From Phallusia mammillata (Eukaryota > Chordata > Ascidiacea > Phlebobranchia > Ascidiidae): DNA of 64,000 bases. Location: positions 17,059-81,058 of the forward strand of contig QLIY01000367.1 of NCBI GenBank assembly GCA_003260075.1. Reading direction: 5' to 3'. The translations under genes were made by a program, and so were the position numbers. Numbering within the stretch: position 1 is the first letter of the stretch; the number at the start of each line of letters is the position of its first letter. Under the pieces are notes generated by a model. The model was not told where the DNA came from. It saw nothing but the letters and a program-made list of their open reading frames with translations, and ran no database searches. Positions 11,001 to 23,134 of this stretch are shown here, piece after piece.

Positions 11001-14000
11001 GATTTAACGTTATGAAACAAACAGTATAGATTTCTGAACAAAAAAATTACGGTTTTCTACACAAACTTAAAAACTTTGCGTATCCATGGTTGTTCTTCAG
11101 TTTTTGTAAACCAAAATATGTTACGCAGTTAATTCTAAGCTTTCTCCTAAACATTGAAAAACTGCACCAGACAAAAAATTGCGATACATTATGTATAGCG
11201 TTCCCCCCCCCCCCCTGTACTAGTCGCATTCAGTGTTATTTATCCTGATGAAGGCGACCTTTTTAGGAAACGTCGGAATAAAACCCCCCCCCCTTAATTC
11301 TAAGCTTTCTCCTAAACATTGAAAAACTGCACCAGACAAAATATTGCGATACATTATGTATAGAGTTCTTGCGTTCCTTTCTTTTTTCCTTTGTTTATCG
11401 TGCTCTGTACTAGTCGCATTCAGTGTTATTTATCCTGATGAAGGCGACCTTTTTAGGAAACGTCGGAATAAAATGCATTTGCCAGAAGAGCTCTATAAAC
11501 TTGATATTATGCCTGGCAGCAATAGCTTATATAAATATGATTTTCTGTAAGGGAAGTTATTGTTCCCAACGAAATCATATATATGCAAAGCTTTGTTTAA
11601 TCAAATCTTTAATCAATTTCAACCCTTTACCGCAGTTGTGCCACATTTGGTGGTGAGTGCAGTCCACAGCCCATCAGCGCCACAAGTGGTGGTATTGTAG
11701 CAGTTATAAGTATTCACGCTTCCCATCATGCTGCCAATATACGTGCTACTGTTGCTTGCACAGTTGTACGTCTCACACCCACTGCCGGTAGGGGGCGCTC
11801 CACAGCCAGCTGCAAACACAAACAATACGCTTAAACGATTCTAATTTGAGGCATTCCAATTATTATTCAAAACATTTAATCAAATTTTCAGGAATGCTTC
11901 ATTCTTTGTCAGCAGTCATTTTCACAGAATTTACACGCAAAATACTGCTCGGGAATTGTAGGACACTTTTTTTCTGGTAAATGTTTTTCACAAACAAAGA
12001 ACAAAAAAAGTGTTTAAAATATCCCTGGTAACAATACTATATTCGTTGTCCACAAACTTTCATCCCGGGTTCAAATCCCACGAAAGCACCAACTTATTAG
12101 ATTTCTTACCCAGGACAGTGAGCGTCGAGTTTGCCGCTGCGCCGTCACCCATCACCATGACAACCGTATTGTTGAGTGATGACGTCACATTTTGGATTGT
12201 CAACGTCATAGACAAGTCGGAACCATTGAGAGCGACGGACAAAGCTGTTGGAATAAAGAAGAAAATTTGTGAAACACTGTATGCAGTGGATTAGCATCCA
12301 ACCGTTTCAAGCACAACACTAGCCGAATTCTCGTTTGATAAAGAAAAGTTCCGACACAATTCTACTAAAATATTCATCAAGCTGGAAATAATAGCTACCC
12401 GGTAGCGGTGGAATTCAGCCGGTTTTGCACCGGTTCTAAACAAATCACACCGGTTCTAAACAATCCCCCCCCCCCATTTGTGAAACACTGTATGCAGTGG
12501 ATTAGCATCCAACCGTTTCAAGCCAACACTACCCGAATTCTCGTTTGATAAAGTAAAGTTCCGACACAATTCTACTGAAATATTCATCAAGCCGGAAATA
12601 ATAGCTACCCGGTAGCGGTGGAATTCAACCGATTCGCACCGGTTCTAAACAATCAGGAGAGCCTTACCATATCCGGCGAAAGTTACGTTGTCGGTGATTC
12701 CCCCTTCAAAAATGGTGACGTTAGCGACCTGTGACGTGTCGACCGTCCATTCGAAAGTCGAGTTTGCTGAAACGTTGCCAATGGTAGCCTACAAAAAACA
12801 AGTTTGTAATAAACAATATCATTTTTCTCAACATTATAATAGACAAATGCTGTTATATTTTATAATTTTATAGATTTGTATGCTTTACACCCCCCCCCCA
12901 ACTAAGATTTGGGTCGCGGTCAAAAAAGTTTGAGAACCACTGCTTTACAGCAACAGAAGATGCTACTTGGGCGAAGAAACGCTACTCTATCTGTTTTTAA
13001 ACTGTGTCCATACTTATTATAAAATAGACCATTATGCAATGGATTTTGATTAAACCGTTTAAATACGGAACTTATAAGGTAATATTTTTGCATCACATAA
13101 ACGCGAATGCTAAAAACAAAATTCGCTTGCCAACAAATAAAATACATGCAATTCTCGTATTAGGAAAAGTACCTGGAAATTGACACTTGATCCGACCACT
13201 CGAGTTGTATCAGGAGAAATACTTGAGATGTTCGCTCCAAGTGTTGCTGTGAACAAAAAACAATGAAGATAAAAATACATTAAGTGAAGATAAGGGCTGT
13301 ATTCCCTGGAATCTCGCTAAACCCCTGCTTTTATTTAGTTATCTAAAGCGCTCCTTCTCAATCTTTAAGAATTTACCAATCCCTTTTATTTAAAAAGATC
13401 ACTATAGGTCGTAAAATAAAAATACATTTAGTGGAGATAAAAGCTGTGCTCCCTGGAATCACGCAAAATCTTTTCCTTTATTTCAGTATCTAAAGCAGTG
13501 GTGTTTAACCTTCAAGAATATGACGATCCATTCGATTTTAAAAGGGCACTAAAGGTCATAAAACGCATCGTTTAAAAAAGGAGGTCCCAACCTCTAAAAA
13601 TAACCTTCAGGTGGAATTCAAACTCCAACGGTATGTTCTCCGAAACTTTTAATTAACTTACACCGAAAATACTTACCCCCCCCCCACGCATCGTTTAAAA
13701 AAGGAGGTCCCAACCTCTAAAAATAACCTTCAGATGGAATTCAAACTCCAACGCTATGTTCTCCTAAACTTTCAATTAACTTACAACGAAAATACTTGCC
13801 TGATTTAATTTGTTAACGCACAACGGTTTGAAAATACTTAGTTTTCAGACTTGAACAACAAAAATCAGTTTTTTGTAAGTTAATTAAAAGGTTGGGACCT
13901 GCTGTTGGGACCTAATTAAATAACTTTTCACTTAACCAGCTAAACATGCACCTGCGTAAAAAATGTGTTAATTTCATTTGCTTCGTATTGAAGTTCGCAT

Positions 14001-14786
14001 TTTGCATATTGACGTCACGCTGAAAGGTCACTGCTCTAGGGTTCAAGGTCAATCGATAAAGCCAGGTCTAATCCAATCAGCGCACCGCAGACATTTGTCG
14101 TGAAATCAATTTATTTCGTGCCGCAGAAAGTGATTAAACTAATTTTCACGATTCAGCAGACATGCATACGACAATGTGATTAGGGGTAAAGGACCACTGG
14201 ACAGAAGTTTGGGATTATAGGAAACCCCTCTAACCAGTGGTGGGATTCAAGTTTTTTGTTAGCCGGTTCTATCACAAAATTCATATTTTTCAGCGCCCCC
14301 CCCCCTACTCGGTATCGGTACTCGCTTCAAAACCTGGTATCGTCCCATCGCTATTAGGGGCAAAGGACCACTGGACAGGAACCAGTGGTGGGATTCAAAT
14401 TTTTTGTCAGTCGGTTCTATCACAAAATTTATATTTTTCTGCTGTTTCTGTTGCAAAAAGTCCATTGACAGTAACCAGTAATGCTAACCGGTTNATATCC
14501 CTCCAAATTTTACCCGACCTACAGCTCTCCCTTATCTCGGTTCGCCGATCTCATAAAACTTCGTGAGACGGTTCTATAGAACCGGTGCGAACCGGCTGAA
14601 TCCACCTCTGCCTCTAACCATGAAACTGACTTTCGTTTTTTTGGCCGAGGGCATAGAACATTGGAAAATTAAATTGGAAAAGTATAGGGTTGATTGTTTT
14701 ATTCCGAAAAACGTAGATATCTTACCTTGGAAAGTCAATCCGATCAGAGCACCGAAAAGCACACGTTTTGCCAGTGAGGTGGACAT
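8075..14786 (-). CDS. single-pass receptor: signal peptide, cysteine-free Ig-like domain, sushi, EGF modules, TM
   Basis: Complete ten-exon model, right to left: 14726-14786, 13173-13246, 12668-12788, 12110-12244, 11631-11809, 10764-10937, 10023-10184, 9181-9352, 8681-8794, 8075-8196. Phases match at every junction, giving 437 residues. Residues 1-20 are a signal peptide (MSTSLAKRVLFGALIGLTFQ). Residues 21-130 look like an Ig-type sandwich (FEWTVD; SMTLTIQNVT; NSTLTVL) but contain no cysteine and about nine N-glycosylation sequons. Residues 131-190 are a sushi/CCP module (CGAPP, CGADGLWT). Residues 191-359 are three MEGF/SREC-like EGF modules, one per exon. A half EGF module follows, then a TM at about 408-428 (TFAILTVIVILLTV) and a seven-residue basic tail, RRKLKLT. 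No kinase or signalling motif is visible. The overall architecture recalls adhesion, innate-immune or allorecognition receptors; the function is unknown. The exon 7 donor (GTTTGT) is the least certain boundary. Confidence 0.82.
11131..11545. repeat. C-tract-joined duplication inside a receptor intron
   Basis: The segment attctaagctttctcc... at about 11131-11180 recurs at 11297-11345. Two C tracts (11203-11215 and 11284-11293) bracket a fragment of the cgacgtttcaacg repeat family. Comparable duplications in the same gene are 12268-12464 versus 12476-12650 (C tract about 12465-12475) and 13562-13675 versus 13687-13800 (C tract about 13677-13685). None contains an exon. Confidence 0.8.
14235..14610. 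mobile_element. 'cagtggtgggatt' MITE, internally duplicated
   Basis: One pair of 8-bp target duplications, cctctaac (14227-14234 and 14611-14618), encloses two 5' ends of the same element (14235 and about 14383), a C tract (14297-14306) and a single N (14494). An element with one target duplication should have one 5' end, so the interior was duplicated after insertion or during assembly. Confidence 0.82.
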
Positions 14787-14898
14787 ATTTACAAAATTAC
14801 AGCCTAAACCTGAAAAACAGTGGTAACAGTAAATATTAAATTGAGATAATAATTTCCGAAATAACGAAAACCAGTTGAACCCCCCCCCCATATCTTAC

Positions 14899-14959
14899 CT
14901 TGGAAAGTCAATCCGATCAGAGCACCGAAAAGCACACATTTTGTCAGTGAGGTGGACAT
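14899..14959 (-). pseudogene. second copy of the receptor's signal-peptide exon
   Basis: Same 61-bp exon as 14726-14786, with ATG and GTAAG donor, and two coding changes (A6T and R8C). It lies in the segment 14890-15055 that repeats 14719-14880 after the C tract 14880-14889. It is probably the other allele rather than an alternative first exon. Confidence 0.75.
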
Positions 14960-15733
14960 ATTTACAAAATTACAGCCTAAACCTAAGAAAAATTGTTAAC
15001 AGTATTTACTAAATTGAGATCATAATTTCCTAAATAACGAAAACCAATTGAAAGTAACTATTTGTTATCTCAGTGTGATCGTGTCACGTCATTTTCAAAC
15101 AAAATTCGTAAATTTCATTTTTACTTTAGCGTGTTTGCCTCTTTGAACTACTTCAGTTGTCCCCCCCCCCTCAATCTTTTCCCACTCCGAACTGGAGCAA
15201 GATTTAGATTCGTGGAAAAGAAAACATAAGAAGGTTGTCACACTTGATTGGGCGAAGCTAGCTTATAAACCTACTTCATGAATGGCTTTACACCGCTTGG
15301 TTTCGATCTCGTTTCCTCAGTGTGATCGTGTCACGTCATTTTCAAACAAAATTCGTAAATGTCGTTTTTACTTTAGCGTGTTTGCCTCTTTGAACTACTT
15401 AAGTTGCCCTAACGTCTTCGTACACGTGTGTTTCAAACTCTTCTACTTGTAAAAACATATTTCTCTTGTTTGACTAATGGCAGATTTCGGAAAAGACATT
15501 TACCCCCACAACTTGCACACTTCATTCCCGAATACGAAACGCGATTTTTCTGACAACAGTTTGCCCTAAAAAACTTGGCTAATTTAACCCCTGCCTGAAA
15601 GTATCTGATTAGAGAAATTGTTGAAGTGATAGTAGGCGTGTGTTTGTTGACGATTACTTACACGTTAAGTGACACTGAAAAAACAATTGCTAACACACAA
15701 CACTGTTTCGCTATCACTTTTCTGAAACTTGTA

Positions 15734-15734
<1 letters not shown>

Positions 15735-15776
<42 letters not shown>
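15735..15776. repeat. 42-base poly-C run
   Basis: Uninterrupted C run in intergenic sequence. The apparent poly-proline reading frame across it has no other coding support. It has the same strand polarity as every other C tract in the left half. Confidence 0.9.
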
Positions 15777-15833
15777 ATAAAACAACGTTTTTTTAGTTTG
15801 TTTGAAATCGCTCTTATGAGTTGTGGTCTAGAC

Positions 15834-16223
15834 CAGTGCTCTTCAACCGGTGTGCAAGGTGTACCCTGGCCTAGGGTGCACCAAAATATGCATGGGGTGC
15901 ATCAGTACGAAAAGGTATACAAGGGTGCATCACACACTTTTAAAGAACCATTAATATTTGACTTTTAGGATATTAGAAAAAAGATGTAGGTTTCAAGTTT
16001 TAACTGATGTATAAATGAACCGCTGTTTTTTAAAATGTTGATGTTTAACACTTTACATGCAGTTGACGTCGGCAGCTCAGCTCAGGTTAATTGACATGAT
16101 GATGTACAGAATGATTTTTCATATCGATTTTTATCTCAGTTTACCTTTTAAGTAAACAGGGTGCATGAGTTCGTCACAACAACTTTAAGGGTTCACCAAA
16201 CCAAAACAGGTTGAAGAGCACTG
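15834..16223. mobile_element. 390-bp hAT-type element with perfect 8-bp target duplication
   Basis: Termini cagtgctcttcaacc and ggttgaagagcactg are inverse. Flanks are gtctagac at 15826-15833 and 16224-16231. There is no transposase ORF, so it is non-autonomous. Confidence 0.9.
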
Positions 16224-16734
16224 GTCTAGACTCTTAGAATAACAATTTCCTGTGGGCCTTGTCAAAACGCTGTAGCTGCAAGCTGTTAACCTTTTTACCA
16301 GTTGTTCCTCTGCTTTTGAGCGCTACATAGCCTAACGTTCTTACGCTACATAGCTATTCCAATCTTAGCGCTTTTGTTCAGTTGAATTAGCTTCTACACT
16401 TTTGATCAAGTAAACAAATACAATAAACACCTTAATATCGAATACCTAACAGCATAACATCGAACACTATACAATTGCTTACAGGAGCCAGAACACAAAA
16501 AAACTCGATTGGAACCGAGCGTTCCCTAAGCAATAGCCCTTAAGCTAATTCTAATTGCGTTAGCATTGAACGAACGGTAGGGTAAAAAGCGCGCGAGATT
16601 ACAGTTCCCACCTTCCGGTCCACACAGCTTGATGGATTGGCCGCATTGAAACCTGCGGCGGGTCAAATTTCATTTTCACAATGGCGGTGCACGCAAAAAT
16701 TTCCATCTAAGCTGTGCAGTTGCTCGCGCATTCT

Positions 16735-17050
16735 CAGCATGCAAGACAATCTATACTGCACATGAACTGCTGGTGTATGGCCACAGCGTGCACATCTATT
16801 GTTGCTCACAGTGGCCCTCGGTGTACTTAGGAAGCTTGTGTGTATGCCAAGACACAAGAAAATCTATAAATAAACAAAAATGTGGCCCTTCCGCATATGT
16901 CGACTTGATATAATGAAAACTGCTAGAAGAGCCACTTATTTGTCAATGAAACAAAATCTATGCTGCACATAAACTGGTGTGTGACCACAGCGTAAATGTT
17001 GCTTACAAGTCCGCAGTGTACTCAGGAAGCTTGTGTATTTGCCCAAACAC
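16735..17050. repeat. two copies of a dispersed repeat ('ggtgtgtggccacagcgt')
   Basis: Copies at about 16740-16860 and 16950-17050 share actgctggtgtatggccaca / aaactggtgtgtgaccacag, followed by gctcacagtggcc and gaagcttgtgtgtatgcc. A third copy lies at about 52395-52510 in a BAZ1B intron. Non-coding; class unknown. Confidence 0.7.
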
Positions 17051-17496
17051 ATGTAAGGTCAAAAGAACATTACTTGTTCGTTATGTTTTACAATTTGAGA
17101 AAGGGATTAGGGTGCTGCTATTTATAGCATGGGAAAGTGCTTAACATGCCCCCCCCCCACTTGTTCGTTATGTTTTACAATTTGAGAAAGGGATTAGGGT
17201 GCTGCTCTTCATAGCATGGGAAAGTGCTTGACATCTTTCACACAAACATTTCATAAATGATCAACTCGAGATTTAAAGAAAAGTATGTCACGACATTTAT
17301 CAAATTGAATAAACTTCCTTAAACTATGTTGCTGTCGAATTTCCAAGCCCGTACAACGTGAACATAAGCACACTGAGAAAGTTATGTATTTTTAAATTAA
17401 TTTCTCTTTGATATACGGTTAGTCCTTTTAGTTTTTTTAGCGGTCCGTCAAAGTCCGTAACTTCACAGTCACAAAACACAAATTAATCCTCTATAG

Positions 17497-17795
17497 CAGC
17501 GGTTCCCAAACTTTTTCATTNTACAAATTACAGTTTTCAACAGTTAAACCCCCCTAACCCTCCGTGCTAAGTAGATTTAATTTCTACGAGTGCTTTAAAG
17601 TTGCCAATGTTTGGAACATACTTAAAATTGGTGCCCGAAATTACATGCCCCCCCCCCTTAAAATTTTCAGCTTAATCGCTCCAAAACATTTTGCCCAACT
17701 ATCCCGAGCATGATAAACTAATTTATGCGTTTTTATTCCTAGATACTTAGTTTTTTGAAGGCCGGTCCGCAATAGGAAAAGGTTGCCGACCCCTG
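17497..17795. mobile_element. hAT-type element, interrupted by an N and a C tract
   Basis: Starts cagcggttcccaaac and ends ggttgccgacccctg. Flanks ctctatag (17489-17496) and ctctacag (17796-17803) are an 8-bp duplication with one change. The part after the single N at 17521 (17522-17647) is a near copy of 18583-18708, showing that foreign or misplaced sequence sits inside the element. Confidence 0.75.
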
Positions 17796-20348
17796 CTCTA
17801 CAGCACAATCAACGTGAATCTTTAAAACACGGAGTTCCCAGGAATAATATTCGTTTGATTAGCGGTAAAAGCCGTTTCAACGATTTTATGTCGTTCCAAC
17901 TTCATTGTATTTCCAGGTACTAATGCATTATTAAATGCGACCGAGCTTTTTTTCCGTAAGCTTTAGTAACAAAGGCTTGCAACAAAATAAAAAACGTTTC
18001 AATATTTTAGTCAACATTTTTTTTTCTTTTTTGCGCTTTTAAAAGCCAGCTTTTTCAACTATAAGTCTTGTTGACCATTCTAACCTGTACAGATTTGCCA
18101 AGAGTTGCAAAAAACTTTTTTAAAAAACACTGCCAATAAAATGACTGAATTGTTTTAGTGATTATCTGGTAGTTATAGGTTCTAATCCCAGCTTAGGTGG
18201 TTTGTTTGTTACCTTTAAAGGCATATTACCTCATGCTATTGGATTTATATGGGATGTACAAATTGACACCACAGAAACTTGATAAAAGCACAAAACTCTT
18301 TAAAGAACTGAAGTTTTGAAACAAACAAACAAACAATGACTAAAGAATCTTAGGCTCCTGTCCTTCCAATTTTCCAGCCGCTACAATCTGACAAAACGCT
18401 TTCAGTGCTAACTTGCTTGTTGCGTAACAGAGGTCGTTGTTAGAAGACAAAGCGGCAAACTACTTGCTGCAGAGTTTGTGTTAGCAAATTACCGAGCGTT
18501 ATTATCGATCCGGTGCACGGCAAGAAGCTTTTTTCCTAAGCGACACGGCTTGAGGTCTATCGATTGAAGCGAGAGCGTTGTTACAAATTACAGTTTTCAA
18601 CAGTTAAACCCCCCTAACCCTCCGTGCTAAATAGATTTAATTTCTACGAGTGCTTTAAAGTTGCCAATGTCTGGAACATACTTAAAATTGGTGCCCAAAA
18701 TTACATGTAGGCCTAAATCCCGAAATAGGACCAAAAGTGGGATTTAACAAAGTGAAACTGCAACACAACTTATCGGAGTTTAAGTCAGGCTGGAATTAAA
18801 AACATTATATTCAAACTTAAACATGGCCAAATTAATACAGAGTTGATTATTTACCGAAATGCTATAAAACAAAACCTATGGTTTTACATACAGCGCTAAT
18901 GCCGAAAAAAGTTAGAAGTTATAGTAGAGAATCGGGCGACTATCAAATCAAACCAAAGTGCTGAAGTACAAAATGATGTAATTTTTGCTTCACAATGCCC
19001 AGATTAGGAATTTTTCGTACATATGTTTTACAATTTTCACAGACAAAACCGTGGAAATTAGTGAATCGAGATTTCTCAGTAATTATTCACGCTTGTATAA
19101 AATCTGTTGCTTTAATCCGCGTATCGATGTGTGATGCGTTACTGCTGCACATGACCTTCTGATAAGTCAATAATCTTTACTTCTTAACGATTTTACATTG
19201 CGCAGCTATTTCCGAATTAGTTGATGCATTTCAACCAGCCTACAAAGTAAAAAAAAACCTCTTTGAAACATAATGACTACAGCGAATCACCAATAAATGC
19301 GCATAAAACAACAGCAGAGCTAACTGTACTGAATCTACATTTCAAAATAACAACACAAAATATCATTCTACTTTGCTTATCACGTCATAATACAATTTGT
19401 TGCTTCACAAGAAACACACCCACTCGGGAATCCCCCCCCCCTATATTACTTTCTACGTCATAATACAATTTGTTGCTTCACAAGAAACACACCCACTAGG
19501 GACTACAAACAAAACAATCATTGTGACGTCTCAGTTGATTTGTCTGTTGAGTCACAAGGGGATTGCTGCTACACCGGCTGGAATGATTAAATTTCTGGTA
19601 AGGAAATTGCATTGTTGAATCACAACAATCCATAACAATCATGTTTGTTTGAAAACAAACCAATACATGACAAATAAAACCCATTGATGATTCATAAAAC
19701 AATTTTACGTCACAAACAGGAAGCCATGCCTCACATACGTTGCAAGCAGAGTTAGAATTGTGAACAGACTCAAATTCTATGTTTACAATTTTAGTTTAAT
19801 GGTCAAAATCGTTGATAGTTTTCTGTACTTGATCACATACTGTGGGCTTCTATACAACCCAGTACAAAGTTATATAAAGCTATTTGATGACATTTATTGG
19901 TGCAACGACCTGTTAGGTCAATTATTTATGCATAAATAATGTCAAGTGGTTTGACATATTCAAATGACAAACATACAGCAGTTGTTTGTGTTTCATTATA
20001 TAGCAGTTTATAGGAACATTTCCAAGTCAACTATAGCCTACACTATCTTATGGGTTTAGATTATTGGCACCCGTAAAACTTACTTTTTTATGTACGCCCC
20101 CCCCCCACATTTCCAAGTCAACTATAGCCTACACTATCTTATGGGTTTAGATTACTGGCACCCGTAAAACTTACTTTTTTATGTACATTTAAGCTTCTAA
20201 CTTCTTTGTCTCAGTCTAACTCTAACCTATCGCTGCCAAAATTATACGTCATAGAGAGCAATTATTACTTTGCCCACAGCTCAGTGATGTCATAATGAAA
20301 ATAGTGGCACAGAGAATAAAGTGACCATCGCTGTCCCATTTGTTGCGT

Positions 20349-20714
20349 ATGAACCGTGCCCTAGATTCAAAACAAATACTTTGCGAGCGGTTGGAAATCG
20401 TTTTGTCCAAAATTTTACGGTCAGTGATGCTTTTGTTTGCAATCTCGTTCTACATTAAGTCGTTAACATTTGTGGCGGCTACTGTGAATGCTCTAAATGC
20501 GACTAATGTAGTTAAAAACTGTAAACCTGAACAAGCGTTCGCCAGGTTGCATATTTTAACAAATTTCTCGTTCAACTGGTGTAATACTAAACAAAATACT
20601 AGTTGTTTTCCAAGAACTTGCAATGTTGCTGATGCTTCGCCCACCAGAACGGTAGGGCTTCTTCATTGCTGTGAAAGTTACAAGTTCTTAAACTACAACG
20701 AGTATTTTTGTTAA
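20349..20714 (+). CDS. possible small secreted cysteine-rich protein, unknown
   Basis: I do not recognise a family. This single open frame of 121 codons starts at ATG 20349. An inner ATG (codon 27 region) is followed by a hydrophobic stretch, MLLFAISFYIKSLTFVAATV, that would suit a signal peptide or anchor. The rest has seven cysteines (NC, WC, SC, TC, HCC, FC) and several sequons (NAT, NFS, NTS). It is unspliced and isolated between repeats, with no clear promoter. The last codons are copied after the C tract 20952-20961 with a changed stop region. It may be a chance frame; expression data would be needed. Confidence 0.3.
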   Translation: MNRALDSKQILCERLEIVLSKILRSVMLLFAISFYIKSLTFVAATVNALNATNVVKNCKPEQAFARLHILTNFSFNWCNTKQNTSCFPRTCNVADASPTRTVGLLHCCESYKFLNYNEYFC

Positions 20715-21162
20715 GCATCACACCAGTTAAATGACAAATTTGTTAAACTCTTATTGAAAAAAATTATAAACTTATTGAGAAAATACAAGTCTACGACAAT
20801 GTTAGATGCACCATGCCCAAAAGGAGTGCTTTAAGCAATCTTTGCACACACAAAAATGTAAAGCAAGTTATAGTTCGCCAGGCCTATTAAAGGCCTGACC
20901 GAATCAAAGCTGGTTGTTTCACTTGTTTTATTTACTTTTTTATATCACATTCCCCCCCCCCACAAGTTCTTAAACTACAACGAGTATTGTTGTTTAGCAT
21001 CACACCAGTTAAATGACAAATTTGTTACACTCCAAACCTATTAACAGAATACAAGTCTACGACAAAGTTACATGCACGAAGCCCTAACTTTATTCCAAGT
21101 TAGCTTTATTTTATTTCACAAAGCAGCGCATTGGCCCAATTGACTGGCTATAACATAATTTT

Positions 21163-22115
21163 CAAGCTATAACATAATTTCCTCTTAAATGCCAATCATG
21201 CTTACTCAGTTCGGTTATGGTTCTCTGGTTCACCGGAAGTGACGCTGCGCACACAACCGGCTGAGTCACGTGAGCATGAAACCAGATCTGCATTTCAGAG
21301 CAATACAAAAAAACAAACAATAAACTTGTTAATTTGGTGTCATTATTTGGTTGTACAGTAAATCTATTAAATTATTCGTCTTGTAAGTTTAGGGTTGTTC
21401 TTTTCGTGCCAAATAAGTATATAGGTGTGATATAGACGCTAGGATTTCAGGTCCACAGCTAACACTTCCTGTGATATTTGTGCTAAATTTACAGTCATGC
21501 CCCCCCCCCTGATTGCTTAAACCGGTCCCACTTGTGTAAGACCTTAATTTTCATCAACTAATTACAAAACGTTGAAACAAACAAAAGGTAACAGTCTTTC
21601 AACGTAAAAATGACTTCCATGTAAAATACAACAACAATTTCGGTTTTCCTGCTGACTAAAACTCGCAAAGCCGTCAGACAGAACAGAAAACACAAAACAT
21701 TAGAATTCACTGCTCAAGTGTAAATTAAGACGATGCAGTGCCCAGCCCGTCAAGCAATCAACCTTTTCAAGCTGTAACATAATTTCCTCTTAAATGCCAA
21801 TCATGCTTACTCACTTCGGTTATGGTTCTCTGGTTCACCGGAAATGACGTAGGGCATACAACCGGCTGAGTCACGTGAGCATGAAACCAGATCTGCATTT
21901 AAAAGCAACACAAAAACAAAAACAATAAACTTGTTAATTTGGTGTCATTATTTGGTTGTAGAATAAATCTATTATTCGTGTCGTAAGTTTAGGGTTGTTC
22001 TTTTCGTACAAAATAAGTATATAGTTGTTATATAGACGCTGGGTATTCCGGTCCACAGCTAACACTTCCTGTGATATTTGTGCTAAATTTACGGTCATGT
22101 ATAATAACATATCAT
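21163..22115. repeat. long direct duplication joined by a C tract
   Basis: About 21163-21499 (aagctataacataatttcc... to ttacagtcatg) is repeated at about 21772-22100 with roughly 5 percent changes and small indels. The first copy ends in the C tract 21500-21509. The intervening 21510-21770 is single-copy. No coding feature is seen. Confidence 0.85.
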
Positions 22116-22703
22116 TATTTGCACAACAAACAAATTTCGATACCATACAGCACAACGATATGAATACATTCGATCACATTGTTGTGCAGCATCGCAGTGG
22201 CTTGATACAAATTTCCCACTAAAAGATTTTCGCAACATTTAGGATGTAGGGTTTGATTTACTATTTCAAAACGATTCCAGCGTACATTTGTGTAAAATAA
22301 TCCCTAATTTAACCTTCTTAACCCATAAAATGCTAAGGGTAATTTTTTTTACCAAATCAGATATCACTATAAACACGAAACCCTCTCAGGCATAAAAAGC
22401 AACATTATAATTTAGACTGCTGTACTTTTTTATGTGAAAGATTACACACTTTTAAATTAAACCAACAAAAATTTTAAGGCCCCCTTTTTCCACGAAATTA
22501 CCACCGGAAAAATACCGCAGTCGTATTGGATTTTATATTTGTAGTCAGCATGTTTCCAAACGATAATTGTTGATCAAAATTTGTTGAATGTTTGTTGTGA
22601 TTTTGCAAATTTAGGATTGATTGCTAGCAGACACCGTTATTAAGCGAAAATATTGGTCACATTGTTGATTTTTTTGACAATCAGTTTGACTTATTGAGCA
22701 ACA

Positions 22704-23072
22704 ATGGAGGGCAAAGAGAGTTGCGTTGATCCTCCGAAAGTCAACGGAGAAGTTGATGGAAATATAAAAGAAAATGCCGAAAAAGTAAAGGAGCAAGCAA
22801 ACAAATGCTTTAAAGGTGAAAGAACTTTACTAAGCTGAAAAATATGAATACTTAAAGGTTTTGTTGTGAAATTGTTGCTAAAATCAGGACATTCAAAACG
22901 TTTGAAATGTAAAACCAAAGAGTTTTGACTTTTTATTTTAGAGTTGAACTTTCATCTTAATCAGTCAAATCTATTTTGATTTGAAATTAATGATTTTGAT
23001 TTTGAAAATCCTGCATTTTGTGTTTGTTATCATTAAAACAACACAACATGAATAATAATGTCTATCTTTCTT

Positions 23073-23134
<62 letters not shown>

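Larger units (their letters stand above)
14967..20348. other. intergenic stretch without a recognisable gene
   Basis: Holds the C-tract duplication 15065-15160 versus 15317-15410, the 42-C run, hAT elements at 15834 and 17497, repeat arrays at 16735-17050, and duplications around the tracts at 17149, 17648, 19432 and 20097. All frames across it are short and lack splice-consistent homologous blocks. No RNA gene is recognised. Confidence 0.7.
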
